Positions 43,641-52,540 of a stretch of DNA of 64,000 bases are shown one piece after another (the first letter of the stretch is position 1; every line of letters starts with the position of its first letter). The stretch comes from JADGGM01 sp025449955 (lineage in GTDB: Bacteria; Gemmatimonadota; Gemmatimonadetes; Gemmatimonadales; Gemmatimonadaceae). The stretch lies in NCBI GenBank assembly GCA_036554285.1, contig DATBNO010000059.1:149940-213939 (forward strand), given 5' to 3'. Under the pieces are notes generated by a model. That model was given only the letters and a program-made list of their open reading frames with translations, ran no database searches and was not told the origin of the DNA. Position numbers and translations under genes: made by a program.

Positions 43641-44812
43641 GCGGGGGCGGCCGGCTCGCCCGCGAACAGCGTCACGTACGGCTCGTACCGGAACCGGCGG
43701 TGCCGCAGCTGGCCCGTGACTTCGGCGAGCACGCCGATGTCCTCGAGGCGAGCCGTGAGGGCGTTGGCGGCCGGATACGTCGTGCCGGTCAACTTGCGGA
43801 TCGTCTCCACCGACACGATCGGACGGGCGAACAGCGACTCCAACACCTTGTGCCCGTTCGCCGCCGCGCGGCCGAGCTGCTCGGTGACCGCGGTGCGGTG
43901 CGCGTCCCGCATGAGGTGGACGCGGCGCGCTGTCTCGGTCGCATCGGCGCTTACCTCCGCGACTCCCGTTAGGAAAAACGCGAGCCACGACTCCCAGTCG
44001 CCGTGGTCGCGCACCGCTTGCAGATGCTCGGCGTACGCACGGCGATGTCGTTTGAAATACTGCGACAGATACAGCACCGGCTTCGGCAGCATGCCGGTTT
44101 GTACCAGCAAGAAGGTGATCAGCAGCCGGCCGATGCGTCCGTTGCCATCGAGAAATGGATGGATCGTCTCGAATTGCGCGTGCGCGAGCCCGATCGCGAT
44201 CAGCGCCGGCAGCGCGTGTGGCGCATTCACGAACGTCTCGAGCTCGCCTAACGCGGTGGGGACCTCGCCCGGCGGCGCAGGAACGAAGGTCGCCTCGGAC
44301 ACGGCGGCGCCCGACGGGGCGATCCAGTTCTGTGTCGTGCGCAGCTCGCCGGGCGCGTCACGGCCGCCGGGAGCGCCGCGCATCAACTCCGCATGGGTCT
44401 CGCGAAGGAGTGCCACCGACACGCGCAGCTCGCGAAGCCGTGCGAGCCCGTGATTCATCGCGGCAACGTAGTGGACGACCTCGCCCACGTCCCCCGACTC
44501 GGATTCAGACAACAGATGGGACTCGGCGGACAACAAATCCTGCAGCGAGCTCTTTGCGCCTTCGATCTGACTCGAGAGCACAGCCTCTTTGCGCATGTAC
44601 ATCAGCACGAAGAGGTCCGGGTTGGTCAGCGTGAGCACCGAGCCGTCGAGCCGGCCGAGCTCTCTATCCGCGATCGAGAGGAGGCGCTGGATGTCGTCCG
44701 TGATTCGGACGGGCGGATCCGGCGGAAGCGGTGCGGGAACGAACGCGCGGTACCCACCAGGCTGAGGCTGGTAGCGTCCCGCGCGCGTCGAATCGTTTTG
44801 GGAGGAAGCCAT
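43637..44812 (-). CDS. Fic family AMP-transferase-like protein
   Basis: 391 aa. The Fic core motif is HPFLDGNGRIGRLL (HxFx(D/E)GNGRxxR intact, so catalytically competent). Upstream, LSSQIEGAKSSL matches the (S/T)xxxE(G/N) autoinhibitory helix of class II Fic proteins. A C-terminal winged helix (VETIRKLTGTTYPAANALTA) is present, the usual Fic_N-Fic-HTH arrangement that can also bind DNA. It would transfer AMP to a target protein Tyr/Thr/Ser. The 3' end overlaps that of the BTAD regulator by four bases. A nested palindrome lies directly upstream of its start. Confidence 0.92.
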   Translation of the reverse strand: MASSQNDSTRAGRYQPQPGGYRAFVPAPLPPDPPVRITDDIQRLLSIADRELGRLDGSVLTLTNPDLFVLMYMRKEAVLSSQIEGAKSSLQDLLSAESHLLSESESGDVGEVVHYVAAMNHGLARLRELRVSVALLRETHAELMRGAPGGRDAPGELRTTQNWIAPSGAAVSEATFVPAPPGEVPTALGELETFVNAPHALPALIAIGLAHAQFETIHPFLDGNGRIGRLLITFLLVQTGMLPKPVLYLSQYFKRHRRAYAEHLQAVRDHGDWESWLAFFLTGVAEVSADATETARRVHLMRDAHRTAVTEQLGRAAANGHKVLESLFARPIVSVETIRKLTGTTYPAANALTARLEDIGVLAEVTGQLRHRRFRYEPYVTLFAGEPAAPA

Positions 44813-44818
44813 GCGTCT

Positions 44819-44905
44819 GGCTGCCTTTAGTATGGAGGCGAAGGGCTGTTGTATTAAAGTTTGGCTTTAATATACAGCCACAAACGCAACATAGTAAAGG
44901 CAGCC
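44819..44905. promoter_or_regulatory. Nested palindrome upstream of the Fic gene
   Basis: Three concentric inverted repeats share one centre region. The outer arms are GGCTGCCTTTAGTATGG (44819-44835) and its near-complement (44890-44905); the middle pair is GGCTGT/ACAGCC (44844-44849, 44874-44879); the inner pair is TATTAAAG/CTTTAATA (44852-44859, 44865-44872). It is markedly AT-richer than its surroundings and begins 7 bases upstream of the Fic start codon, so it must include that gene's promoter and leader. Probably an operator, possibly for the Fic protein's own winged helix. Confidence 0.55.
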
Positions 44906-45069
44906 TTTCAAACTGAAGAGCTCTTGCCCAGGGATACTGGTTTCGCTCTCCTCGCCACTCTCAGCATATAGCCCAGCGGGGGCCTTGCGGCAAGGCCAGG
45001 GTCGCGCGGTAAAGTCGCTGCCTTCGAGCAGACCATCTGGTCGAAGTCAGAACACACCGGAGGGTAGCG

Positions 45070-46530
45070 ATGACGGAGCATGCGGTCGTGATTGGCGGTG
45101 GCGGTCCGACGGGGATGATGTTGGCAGCCGAGCTCGCGCTGGCGGGCATCGATGTCGCGATTGTCGAGCGACTCGCGGGCCCGAAGACTATCGGCTCGCG
45201 CGCGGGAGGCCTGCATTCACGCACCATCGAGGTTCTCGATCAGCGCGGCATCGCCGATCGGTTCCTCTCGCAGGGACAGATCTATCACGAAGTGCGCTAC
45301 CACATGAGTGCCCTTGCGCTCGGCGACTTTCCCACGCGCCACAACTACGTCCTCGGTCTGGGGCAAAGCCACACCGAGCGCATATTGGCCGAGTGGGTCG
45401 GCGAGCTGCCGGTGACGATGTATCGCGAGCGTGAAGTGACCGGTTTCTCGCAGGACGACAGCGGGGTCGACGTGCGCCTAACCGATGGTGGATCGCTGCG
45501 GACGGAGTATCTCGTCGGCTGCGATGGCGGCCGCAGCCTGATTCGCAAGACGGCCGGTATCGAGTTCGCCGGATGGGATCCAACCACGAGCTGGCTGATC
45601 GCCGAAGCGCAGATGGCCGACGAACCCAAGTGGGGATTTCACGACGATGCGGTCCGCAGCCACGCGATCGCCAAGGCAGACGGTGGGCGGGTGCAGGTCG
45701 TCCTAACGGAAGCGGAGGTGCGGGTCGACCGTGAGCCCACGCTGCGCGATGTGAGCGAGGCGCTCGTCGCCGTCTACGGGACCGACTTCGGAATCCATAG
45801 TCCGCGGTGGATCTCGAGGTTCACCGACATGACGCGTCAAGCGACCGCGTACCGCGACCGCCGCGTCGTCCTGGCCGGCGACGCGGCGCACGTGCATCCG
45901 CCGCTGGGTGGACAGGGGCTCAACATCGGTGTGCAGGATGCGGTGAACCTGGGATGGAAGCTGGCCCAGGTGGTTAGGCGGACATCGCCGGAGAGCCTGC
46001 TCGACACGTATCAGGCCGAGCGCCACCCGGTGGCTGCGCGTGTGTTGCGCAGCACGATGGCGCAGGTCGCGCTGCGGCGCCCGGACGAACGCACCAAGGC
46101 CTTGGCGGACACGGTGTCCGAGCTCCTCGTGATGGACCAGCCCCGCCGGCAGGTCGCCGCGGAGTTGTCCGGTCTCGGCGTTCACTACGACCTTGGGGGC
46201 GGCCATCCGCTCCTCGGCCGCCGCATGCCCGACCTCGAGGTGGCCACGCCTAACGGGCCGCGGCGCGTCTTCACGCTCTTGCACGGTGCGCGGCCCGTGC
46301 TCATCGATTTCGGGGCGGGCGGCGTGGACATCACGCCCTGGGCGGATCGCGTTCAGTCGTTTCGCGCCACCTACGACGGGGCGTGGGAGCTTCCGGCGAT
46401 CGGAGCGGTCCCGGCGCCCACCGCCGTGTTGGTTCGGCCCGATGGATATGTCGCGTGGGTGGGAGGCCTGACCCAAGTGGCGCTCGCCGACGCGCTCACC
46501 ACCTGGTTCGGACCTCCCGCCACGGTGTAG
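45070..46530 (+). CDS. Class A FAD monooxygenase (aromatic/polyketide hydroxylase, Rox-like)
   Basis: 486 aa. GGGGPTGMMLAAELALAG is the FAD-binding GxGxxG, TIEVLDQRGIADRF and SRAGGLHSRT follow, YLVGCDGGRSLIRK is the DG motif and VVLAGDAAHVHPPLGGQGLN is the GD motif. The C-terminal thioredoxin-like domain is typical of the PgaE/RdmE/rifampicin-monooxygenase branch. It would hydroxylate an aromatic natural product using NAD(P)H and oxygen; the substrate is undetermined. The start has GGAGGGTAGCG upstream. Confidence 0.88.
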   Translation: MTEHAVVIGGGGPTGMMLAAELALAGIDVAIVERLAGPKTIGSRAGGLHSRTIEVLDQRGIADRFLSQGQIYHEVRYHMSALALGDFPTRHNYVLGLGQSHTERILAEWVGELPVTMYREREVTGFSQDDSGVDVRLTDGGSLRTEYLVGCDGGRSLIRKTAGIEFAGWDPTTSWLIAEAQMADEPKWGFHDDAVRSHAIAKADGGRVQVVLTEAEVRVDREPTLRDVSEALVAVYGTDFGIHSPRWISRFTDMTRQATAYRDRRVVLAGDAAHVHPPLGGQGLNIGVQDAVNLGWKLAQVVRRTSPESLLDTYQAERHPVAARVLRSTMAQVALRRPDERTKALADTVSELLVMDQPRRQVAAELSGLGVHYDLGGGHPLLGRRMPDLEVATPNGPRRVFTLLHGARPVLIDFGAGGVDITPWADRVQSFRATYDGAWELPAIGAVPAPTAVLVRPDGYVAWVGGLTQVALADALTTWFGPPATV

Positions 46531-46548
46531 CCTGGCTCAACCGGCCGC

Positions 46549-49473
46549 CTAACGCGCCCCCACCTGCGCCTCGGCGGGCGCCGCCCGGCCGGCGCTCAGG
46601 TGATCCCAGTTCATGATCGTGTTGAAGCCGAGCATGTAGGTGCCCTGGGTCTGCCAGCGCCAGAAGGGCCGGATCGCGAACATCACGATGTGGCCCTTGC
46701 CCACGGTCTCGTCCACGACCTGCGCGCGATCGGACAACGCCTCGCCGCCGGCCAGCGTGCCGGAGAGTAGCATGTCCGCGGGGCGCCGGGGAAAGCGCAT
46801 GATGACTCGTGGGCCTTGCGATGCTGTATCGGTGCTTGCGCGGCGCACCGTCCCGCGAACACGCGCTGGCCCCATTGACGTCGTGCCGCGGCCCTGCATG
46901 CTTTCGCCTAACGCTGAATCCGGGTTCCACGGCGACAACGGCATCGGCGTCGCCATCGGCGTCACATCCTGCCCAACGTCGGGGCCGCGGTTGAAACCGC
47001 CGAAGAACTCACCCGGTCCAGTCGCCACGCGTATCACCGGACCCTGATTGAAGTACACCGGGATCTCGTCGTGCTCGTAGCCGTACACGATGGGGCTCGA
47101 CATGTCCGTGATGTCGCCGCGCATGATGCTGCCGCGCGCGAACAGACTGTCGGGCTGCTCGATGCTCACGCCGGGCGCCAGGTTGTAGGCCGGGAAAATT
47201 TCCGACGTCGATCCTTCGACGATCAACGTCCCGCCTTGCTCGACGAACTCCTCCAGATTCCGCACGCCGTCGAGACCCATCCCGCCGCGGATGTCGCTCG
47301 AGGAATCGGGCGTCCCGAAGCTCTGGAAGTCCGCGCTCTTCTTGTAGGGCAGGGGCGTGGCGCCCGTTTTTGGAATGCCGTTCACCATGCTCTGCACGGT
47401 GCCGCCGATGTGCGGCATGATGATCACGTCGTACTTCTGGCGCAGATTCCCCGCGCGGAGGTTGATGTCGCCGAAGTAGGTGTACGGAATGCCGTACGTG
47501 TCGAGCGCCGCGCGCACCCAGCCTTCGTCCTGCGTGCGGGTCCAGCTGTGCACGTAGCCGATGCGGGGCACGTCCAGGTCGTGCATCTTTACGTTAGGCG
47601 CGGCCGCCATCGCATAGGCGGACAGGCCGAGCCGCACGAGCTCGGGCTCCACCTGCGCGCGGTTGGCGCCGGGAATGACTATCGCGCCGGCGCGGAAGTG
47701 GTGACCGGCGGCATCGAAGTCCTCTTCGGCGGCCTGCATTTTCGTTTTCGCGAACTTGAAGCGGAACGCGGCGATGTTGTTGTCCGCCGTGTTGTCCACC
47801 ACGAGCACGCTGCCGCTGCCCGACACGCCGCCGGGCGCCACCGCATCCTTGGCGAGCATCGTCATCGGCTGATCGAGCAGAGTCTTGTCGTTGATCGGCG
47901 TGACGGTGATGTCGCGCATGAGCGGGAACGTCCACCCCGTGTCGTCGTACGGCGCGGGATTCTTGGGCGAGAAGTGCTGCAGCGCGAAATACATGTCGGC
48001 AAGCGTGCGGTACGGCTGATCGCCGCGAATGATGTAGTCGCCGGCTTTCACCGAGACACCGCCCACCGTGAACGCGGAGTTGGCGGTCTGGACCTCGAGT
48101 CCCTGCGCGCGGAGATCGTTCACCGCGTCGGCGGCGTTCGCCTTCCGGTACTGTTGGGCAGGAATGACCCATCCATAGACGGGACCGGTCTTTGCCTTGT
48201 CCACGGCGCGCACGTTCTTGCGCCAATAGTTGTCGAGGAACGTCTCCTTGTTCTTGGCGACGTCCGACATCGCGAACAGGATGGCCGACTCCTGGATGTT
48301 GGTGTTGTTGCGCGGGCCCCAGTTAATGCTGTCGAGCGGCGGGTTAGGCCGGAACCATTCGCGGCTCGTCGTCGTGACGCGCGGCTTCACCACGTAATTG
48401 TCGGGGCCGTAGCTCTGCACCTCGTAGAAGCGGCCCAGCTCGTTGTGCGTGTGCGCGATGAAGAACAGATAGTTAGGCGTCCAGCCATCGTAAAAGCCGT
48501 AGGTCCACACGCCCGGCACGCCGCGTTTGGTCATCTCCATCACGTCGTTCTCGGCGAGCATCCACCATTCGTCGATGGTGATCGGGTCGATCTCTTCGTT
48601 GTACGGACCGGTGCCCGTCGATGCGTACAGGTACGTCTGCGCCTCGTGCAGGTCGTGCAGCACCGTGGGATGCCAATCGAGCACCGCCTGCGTGACGTGC
48701 TTCGTGAGCTGCAGGAACTGCCCCATGCCGTCGCGGTTGTTGTCGTGCTGCACGTACTTGCCCCAGTACATGAGCGGCAGCCGCGTGGCCCCCTTGGGCA
48801 GCTTCTTGTTGTAGTAATAGGTGTCGACCGCCTTGTCGCGGCCATCGGGCTCGACCACGGGCGTGATGAGCACGATCACGTTGTTGCGGATGTTCTGGAT
48901 GAACTGCGACGAGTCGACCGCCAGCCGGTACGCGAGCTCCATCAGCATCTCGGGCCCGCCGAACTCCGGCGAGTGGATGCCGCTCGTGATGTAGTAAATG
49001 GGCTTGGCGGTGTGGATCAGCTGTTGGGCTTGCTCGGGCGTCGTCTTGCGTGGATCGCCTAACGCAGCCAACATGTCCTTGTACTTGTCGAGCTCCTTGA
49101 TCGTCGCTTCGTCGGCGACGGCGGCCACGATCATGTCGCGGCCCTCTTCGGTCTTCCCGATGCGCCACACTCTCACCCGAGGCGAGGCCTTGGCGAGGGC
49201 GTCGAAATACTTGTAAATATCCGCGCTGCGGTCGAGGATGCCGGGCGCACCCACGATGTGCCCCAACACCTTGAGCGGCGTGGGCACCGTGGCCGAGGCG
49301 GGCAGGTAGTCCACGAGCTCCGTGGAAATGCGCGGATCCTCGAGGTCCTTTTTGATCTGCGAGGTGTAGGCGGTGTCGACGCCTTGCTGGGCGCGCGCCA
49401 TGAACGGCACGATGGCCGCGGCGACTACGACTAACGAACTCAGTAGCCGGCGCTTCCGGGCGGTTTCGGACAT
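46549..49473 (-). CDS. Secreted M14 family zinc carboxypeptidase
   Basis: 974 aa from the ATG at 49473 (GAGGAAAACAGG upstream). Signal peptide VVVAAAIVPFMARAQ. The M14 domain shows the zinc motif GIHSPEFGGPE (HxxE), VEPDGRDKAVDTYYY and LHDLHEAQTYLYAS. The remaining half is large and beta-rich, ending with FAIRPFWRWQTQGTYMLGFN, as in secreted M14 enzymes of Gemmatimonadota. It would release C-terminal residues from peptides outside the cytoplasm. Its stop codon TAG lies in GTTAGGC. Confidence 0.9.
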   Translation of the reverse strand: MSETARKRRLLSSLVVVAAAIVPFMARAQQGVDTAYTSQIKKDLEDPRISTELVDYLPASATVPTPLKVLGHIVGAPGILDRSADIYKYFDALAKASPRVRVWRIGKTEEGRDMIVAAVADEATIKELDKYKDMLAALGDPRKTTPEQAQQLIHTAKPIYYITSGIHSPEFGGPEMLMELAYRLAVDSSQFIQNIRNNVIVLITPVVEPDGRDKAVDTYYYNKKLPKGATRLPLMYWGKYVQHDNNRDGMGQFLQLTKHVTQAVLDWHPTVLHDLHEAQTYLYASTGTGPYNEEIDPITIDEWWMLAENDVMEMTKRGVPGVWTYGFYDGWTPNYLFFIAHTHNELGRFYEVQSYGPDNYVVKPRVTTTSREWFRPNPPLDSINWGPRNNTNIQESAILFAMSDVAKNKETFLDNYWRKNVRAVDKAKTGPVYGWVIPAQQYRKANAADAVNDLRAQGLEVQTANSAFTVGGVSVKAGDYIIRGDQPYRTLADMYFALQHFSPKNPAPYDDTGWTFPLMRDITVTPINDKTLLDQPMTMLAKDAVAPGGVSGSGSVLVVDNTADNNIAAFRFKFAKTKMQAAEEDFDAAGHHFRAGAIVIPGANRAQVEPELVRLGLSAYAMAAAPNVKMHDLDVPRIGYVHSWTRTQDEGWVRAALDTYGIPYTYFGDINLRAGNLRQKYDVIIMPHIGGTVQSMVNGIPKTGATPLPYKKSADFQSFGTPDSSSDIRGGMGLDGVRNLEEFVEQGGTLIVEGSTSEIFPAYNLAPGVSIEQPDSLFARGSIMRGDITDMSSPIVYGYEHDEIPVYFNQGPVIRVATGPGEFFGGFNRGPDVGQDVTPMATPMPLSPWNPDSALGESMQGRGTTSMGPARVRGTVRRASTDTASQGPRVIMRFPRRPADMLLSGTLAGGEALSDRAQVVDETVGKGHIVMFAIRPFWRWQTQGTYMLGFNTIMNWDHLSAGRAAPAEAQVGAR

Positions 49474-49696
49474 CCTGTTTTCCTCTCGAGATGGAATCGA
49501 GCGGCGACCCAAGGGACCGGACGCCGAGGCGGACGAAGCGAGTGTCGATGTACTACGCGAACGGTCGCCGGGACGTTCAACGCGCCGTTGGGAGCGTTGG
49601 GCCCGGCGGCATAACATGTGGCGGGGACCGTGTGTCGGGAACCGTGTCTGCGACGGTCGGATGTAGCGGAATACCATTCACGCGAGGGAAGACCGC

Positions 49697-50110
49697 ATGA
49701 GGCACTTCAGTCTGCTGCTGGGAGTTGCACTTGTCGGTGTCGTGGGTTGCCCGAATGGTGTCGGTATCACCAACCCCCGAGACGTCGCGGCGAATCTCAC
49801 CGGAGAATGGGAAGAGACTGCCGGCGGTCCCGGCCGAGCATTCAACCGCTTTAGTTTGACCGTGAGCGACACGGTGGTGCAGGGCACCGGATCTTGGTTC
49901 GACTTTGTAGGCGGCTTTGGCCATTCCGTCATCTCCGGCGTCGTGTCAGGCTCGCGAATCGTCCTTCGGATCGCGCAGGACAAGGGGACAACGTTCGAGT
50001 ACGACGCTGAGATGCTGTCCCACAACCGTCTCTCGGGTGAAATCATCGACGGGAGCGCGAGGGTGGCCGCGGACTTCGATCGAGACGACGGACACGTGCA
50101 GCCGGAATGA
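49697..50110 (+). CDS. Small putative lipoprotein
   Basis: 137 aa. Signal and lipobox in LGVALVGVVGC, then a beta-rich domain with LTGEWEETAGG, VSDTVVQGTGSW, ISGVVSGSRIVLRI and LSGEIIDGSARVAADF. The repeating pattern fits a small lipocalin-like or Ig-like barrel that binds or caps an envelope partner. The family is not named with confidence. Divergent from the M14 peptidase by 222 bases. Confidence 0.65.
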   Translation: MRHFSLLLGVALVGVVGCPNGVGITNPRDVAANLTGEWEETAGGPGRAFNRFSLTVSDTVVQGTGSWFDFVGGFGHSVISGVVSGSRIVLRIAQDKGTTFEYDAEMLSHNRLSGEIIDGSARVAADFDRDDGHVQPE

Positions 50111-50207
50111 GTCAGGACGCACGTCGCAATGCTTTGGTACGGCGCGCGTTGTTCCGATGCGCTCTACTCTGCGGGCGACATATATTGGTCGCCATCGACG
50201 CTCGGAG

Positions 50208-50555
50208 ATGAACGTGGCGCCCGACGACGTGCCGCTGCCGCTGCTGGAACGCTACGCGATTGGCCAGTGCACGCCGGAAGATTTGGCGGAGCTCGAGGCG
50301 TGGATCGATGGCCAGCCCGAGCGCCGGCTCTTCCTCGACCGGCTGCAACTCCTGTTCGCGCTTCCCGTCGGGCGCGACGCACCAGTGACGTTCTCGGCGA
50401 GCGAGATCGAACAAGCGTGGGGCCGTTTGGCAGATCGGATGTCAACTCAGGCGGCCCATGACCGCGCGCGCGCCACTCGGCGCGGCAAATTGGCGACGAT
50501 TGGGGTCGTGTGTGTTGCCCTGATCGTGGCGCTCTGGCTCATCTTCGGGCGCTGA
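50208..50555 (+). CDS. Truncated FecR-like (DUF4880-type) single-pass protein
   Basis: 115 aa from the ATG at 50208 (GGAG upstream). The N-terminal helix bundle LLERYAIGQCTPEDLAELEAWIDG..RRLFLDRLQ matches the cytoplasmic DUF4880 domain of FecR anti-sigma factors, and the end is one membrane helix (TIGVVCVALIVALWLIF). The periplasmic FecR domain is absent, and the protein stops three residues after the helix. It converges with the sigma-factor gene, so it may be a mini anti-sigma factor or a leftover of a second FecR. Confidence 0.6.
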   Translation: MNVAPDDVPLPLLERYAIGQCTPEDLAELEAWIDGQPERRLFLDRLQLLFALPVGRDAPVTFSASEIEQAWGRLADRMSTQAAHDRARATRRGKLATIGVVCVALIVALWLIFGR

Positions 50556-50606
50556 TCACCAGCCGCCGGCCGTGCTCGTGCCGGGCGGCGTTCCGTTAGG
50601 CGAACG

Positions 50607-51257
50607 TCAGTTCGGTTTTCGGAACGCCAGCCGGAGCGTTTTGAGCCCGCGCGTGATGTTGCGCTCCACCGCCTTCACGGTCACGTCCATCACCTCGGCG
50701 ATTTCGGCGTTGGTGAGGTGGAACTGGAGTCTCAAGACGATGGTGCGTTGCACGCGCGGCGACAGGCTGCGCACAGCGCGCTGCATGAGCTCGACCATTT
50801 CGTCGACGTCGGCCGCCTCGTGCGCGTCGACGGCGTATTGACTCATGCCCCACTCTTCCCGGCGCGCGGCCACGAGATGCTGCCAGTCGATTTCGATGCG
50901 CTCGCGCCGGAGATGGTTGAGGGCGCGATTGTGCGCGGTTTGGAAAACGTAGGCCTTGAGGTCCATCTCGGGCGTCCAGGCGAAGCGTCTCTGCCAGACG
51001 GCGAGGAACGCGTCCTGGATGATTTCTTCGGCGAGCGCGCGTGTGCGCACGTAGCGGACGACGAGCGAGTGAAGCTCGGAGTAGTGCGCGCGGAAGATGG
51101 CGCCGAGTCGTCGGGACGCCGCCCGATCTTCATCGGTGTCGCGTTCTCGGATGGTCAGTGGCCAGCGAAGAGGCGGGCGATCGGGCGAATCATCGAGCGT
51201 CTCAGTGTCCGGCAGGTGGAGTTCGGGGACAGGCCAAACGCCAATGACTTCTGACAT
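50607..51257 (-). CDS. ECF sigma factor (FecI-like)
   Basis: 216 aa. Sigma region 2 reads FRAHYSELHSLVVRYVRTRA then AEEIIQDAFLAVWQRR and VFQTAHNRALNHLRRER; region 4 reads LSPRVQRTIVLRLQFHLTNA followed by EIAEVMDVTVKAVERNITRG. An acidic-basic extension of about 40 aa precedes region 2. It is divergent from the FecR gene (239 bases apart) and heads the lasso-peptide surface-signalling set, so it probably transcribes the receptor and biosynthetic genes when released. A heptamer copy follows the stop. Confidence 0.9.
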   Translation of the reverse strand: MSEVIGVWPVPELHLPDTETLDDSPDRPPLRWPLTIRERDTDEDRAASRRLGAIFRAHYSELHSLVVRYVRTRALAEEIIQDAFLAVWQRRFAWTPEMDLKAYVFQTAHNRALNHLRRERIEIDWQHLVAARREEWGMSQYAVDAHEAADVDEMVELMQRAVRSLSPRVQRTIVLRLQFHLTNAEIAEVMDVTVKAVERNITRGLKTLRLAFRKPN

Positions 51258-51496
51258 GGCGACGTGCTCCGTTTCGGGGTGCGCAAGGATACATCATTCC
51301 CTGCGCACGAGCGTCATCGTTTCATTGCAAACAACGATGTTCTCGAGCACCTCTGTGTTGTCGCCCACAAACATTCAGACACCTCACAATCAAGTAGCCC
51401 CTACAGGCGACGCGCATTCATAGTCCTGTGGGGTACGGCGCCGAGGGACGGGTCGAATAGGCAAGGACCGACCTTTCCCTCTTTTCACGTGCGCCA

Positions 51497-52480
51497 ATGC
51501 TGGACATCGATTGGGAGCTGTTGCTCCGGTACTGCGAGCGCGAGTGCGCGCCGGCGGACCGCGAGCGATTCGATCGCTGGCTCGACGCGGACCGGAAGCA
51601 CCGCGCCTTCTTCGACGTCGTCGCGTTAGGCAACGGCCTGGGCCCGTGCATCGACCCGCCGCCGGCGCCGTCCTGGCGTGCCGGCGATCGTGTCAGTCGG
51701 ATCACTCGCGTCTGGCGCGGCCCCGCGCATCGACTCGGCTGGTTGGTAGCGGCGGCCGCGTTGCTCGCGGTGGCGGCGCCCGCGGCCATGCGCCTCACCA
51801 ATCACGCCGCCGCGCCGGCGCGGCGCGCCGAGCGAACCGTTAGCACGCGGCTCGGCGAGCGCGCCATCGTGCGGTTGTCCGACGGGACGCAGGTCGTTCT
51901 CGCGGCTGCGAGCACGCTGCGCTACTCGACTGCCCAACTGGCCGCGGCGCGCGACGTCGAGGTGACCGGCGAGGCGTACTTCGACGTCGCCCACGATACC
52001 GCACACCCGTTCGTCGTCCACGCCAACGGCGCCACGATCAGCGACCTCGGCACCGCGTTCGACGTGCGCGCCTACCCGACCGACCGACACGTGCGCGTCG
52101 TGGTCGCCGAGGGGCGAGTGACCATCGCGGATGCGCATGTGCCGCGCGCGATCGGTGTGATCGAGCGCGGGCATCTCGCGCAGGTCGACGAGCAGGGCGG
52201 CGTGGTGACGCGCGTCGTGGACCCAGGGCCGTACGTCGCGTGGACCACGGGCGAGCTGGTGTTCGACGCAACGCCCCTCGCCGACGCGGCCCGCGATCTC
52301 ACTCGATGGTTCGGTACCACGGTGATCGTCCGCGACACCGCGCTCGCGCGACGCGATTTCACGGGCACGTTCGACCGCGAGTCGCTGGATGACGCGCTCG
52401 CGATCATCGGCCGCACCGTGCGCGCGCGCGTCGCGTGGCGCGCCGATACCGCAGTCCTCGTTCCGCTTCCGCCGCACTGA
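51497..52480 (+). CDS. FecR-family anti-sigma factor
   Basis: 327 aa. Cytoplasmic DUF4880 domain (LLLRYCERECAPADRERFDR), one membrane helix (about 80-98: LGWLVAAAALLAVAAPAAM) and the periplasmic FecR domain (STRLGERAIVRLSDGTQVVL, EVTGEAYFDVAHDTAHPFVV, TDRHVRVVVAEGRVTI). The C-terminal secretin/TonB short domain (ELVFDATPLADAARDLTRWF) would contact the receptor's STN domain. It controls the sigma factor encoded divergently and is followed by the receptor gene 60 bases downstream. Confidence 0.92.
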   Translation: MLDIDWELLLRYCERECAPADRERFDRWLDADRKHRAFFDVVALGNGLGPCIDPPPAPSWRAGDRVSRITRVWRGPAHRLGWLVAAAALLAVAAPAAMRLTNHAAAPARRAERTVSTRLGERAIVRLSDGTQVVLAAASTLRYSTAQLAAARDVEVTGEAYFDVAHDTAHPFVVHANGATISDLGTAFDVRAYPTDRHVRVVVAEGRVTIADAHVPRAIGVIERGHLAQVDEQGGVVTRVVDPGPYVAWTTGELVFDATPLADAARDLTRWFGTTVIVRDTALARRDFTGTFDRESLDDALAIIGRTVRARVAWRADTAVLVPLPPH

Positions 52481-52540
52481 CCGCCCGCGCTCGGTCACCC
52501 GAGCGTGAGGCACCCACCCATCTGGTCCGGAGATCTTGCT

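Noticed and set aside
47071..49062. 663-codon + strand frame opposite the M14 peptidase
   Set aside because: Composition (His/Arg/Val-rich) and lack of any domain show it is a shadow of the peptidase.
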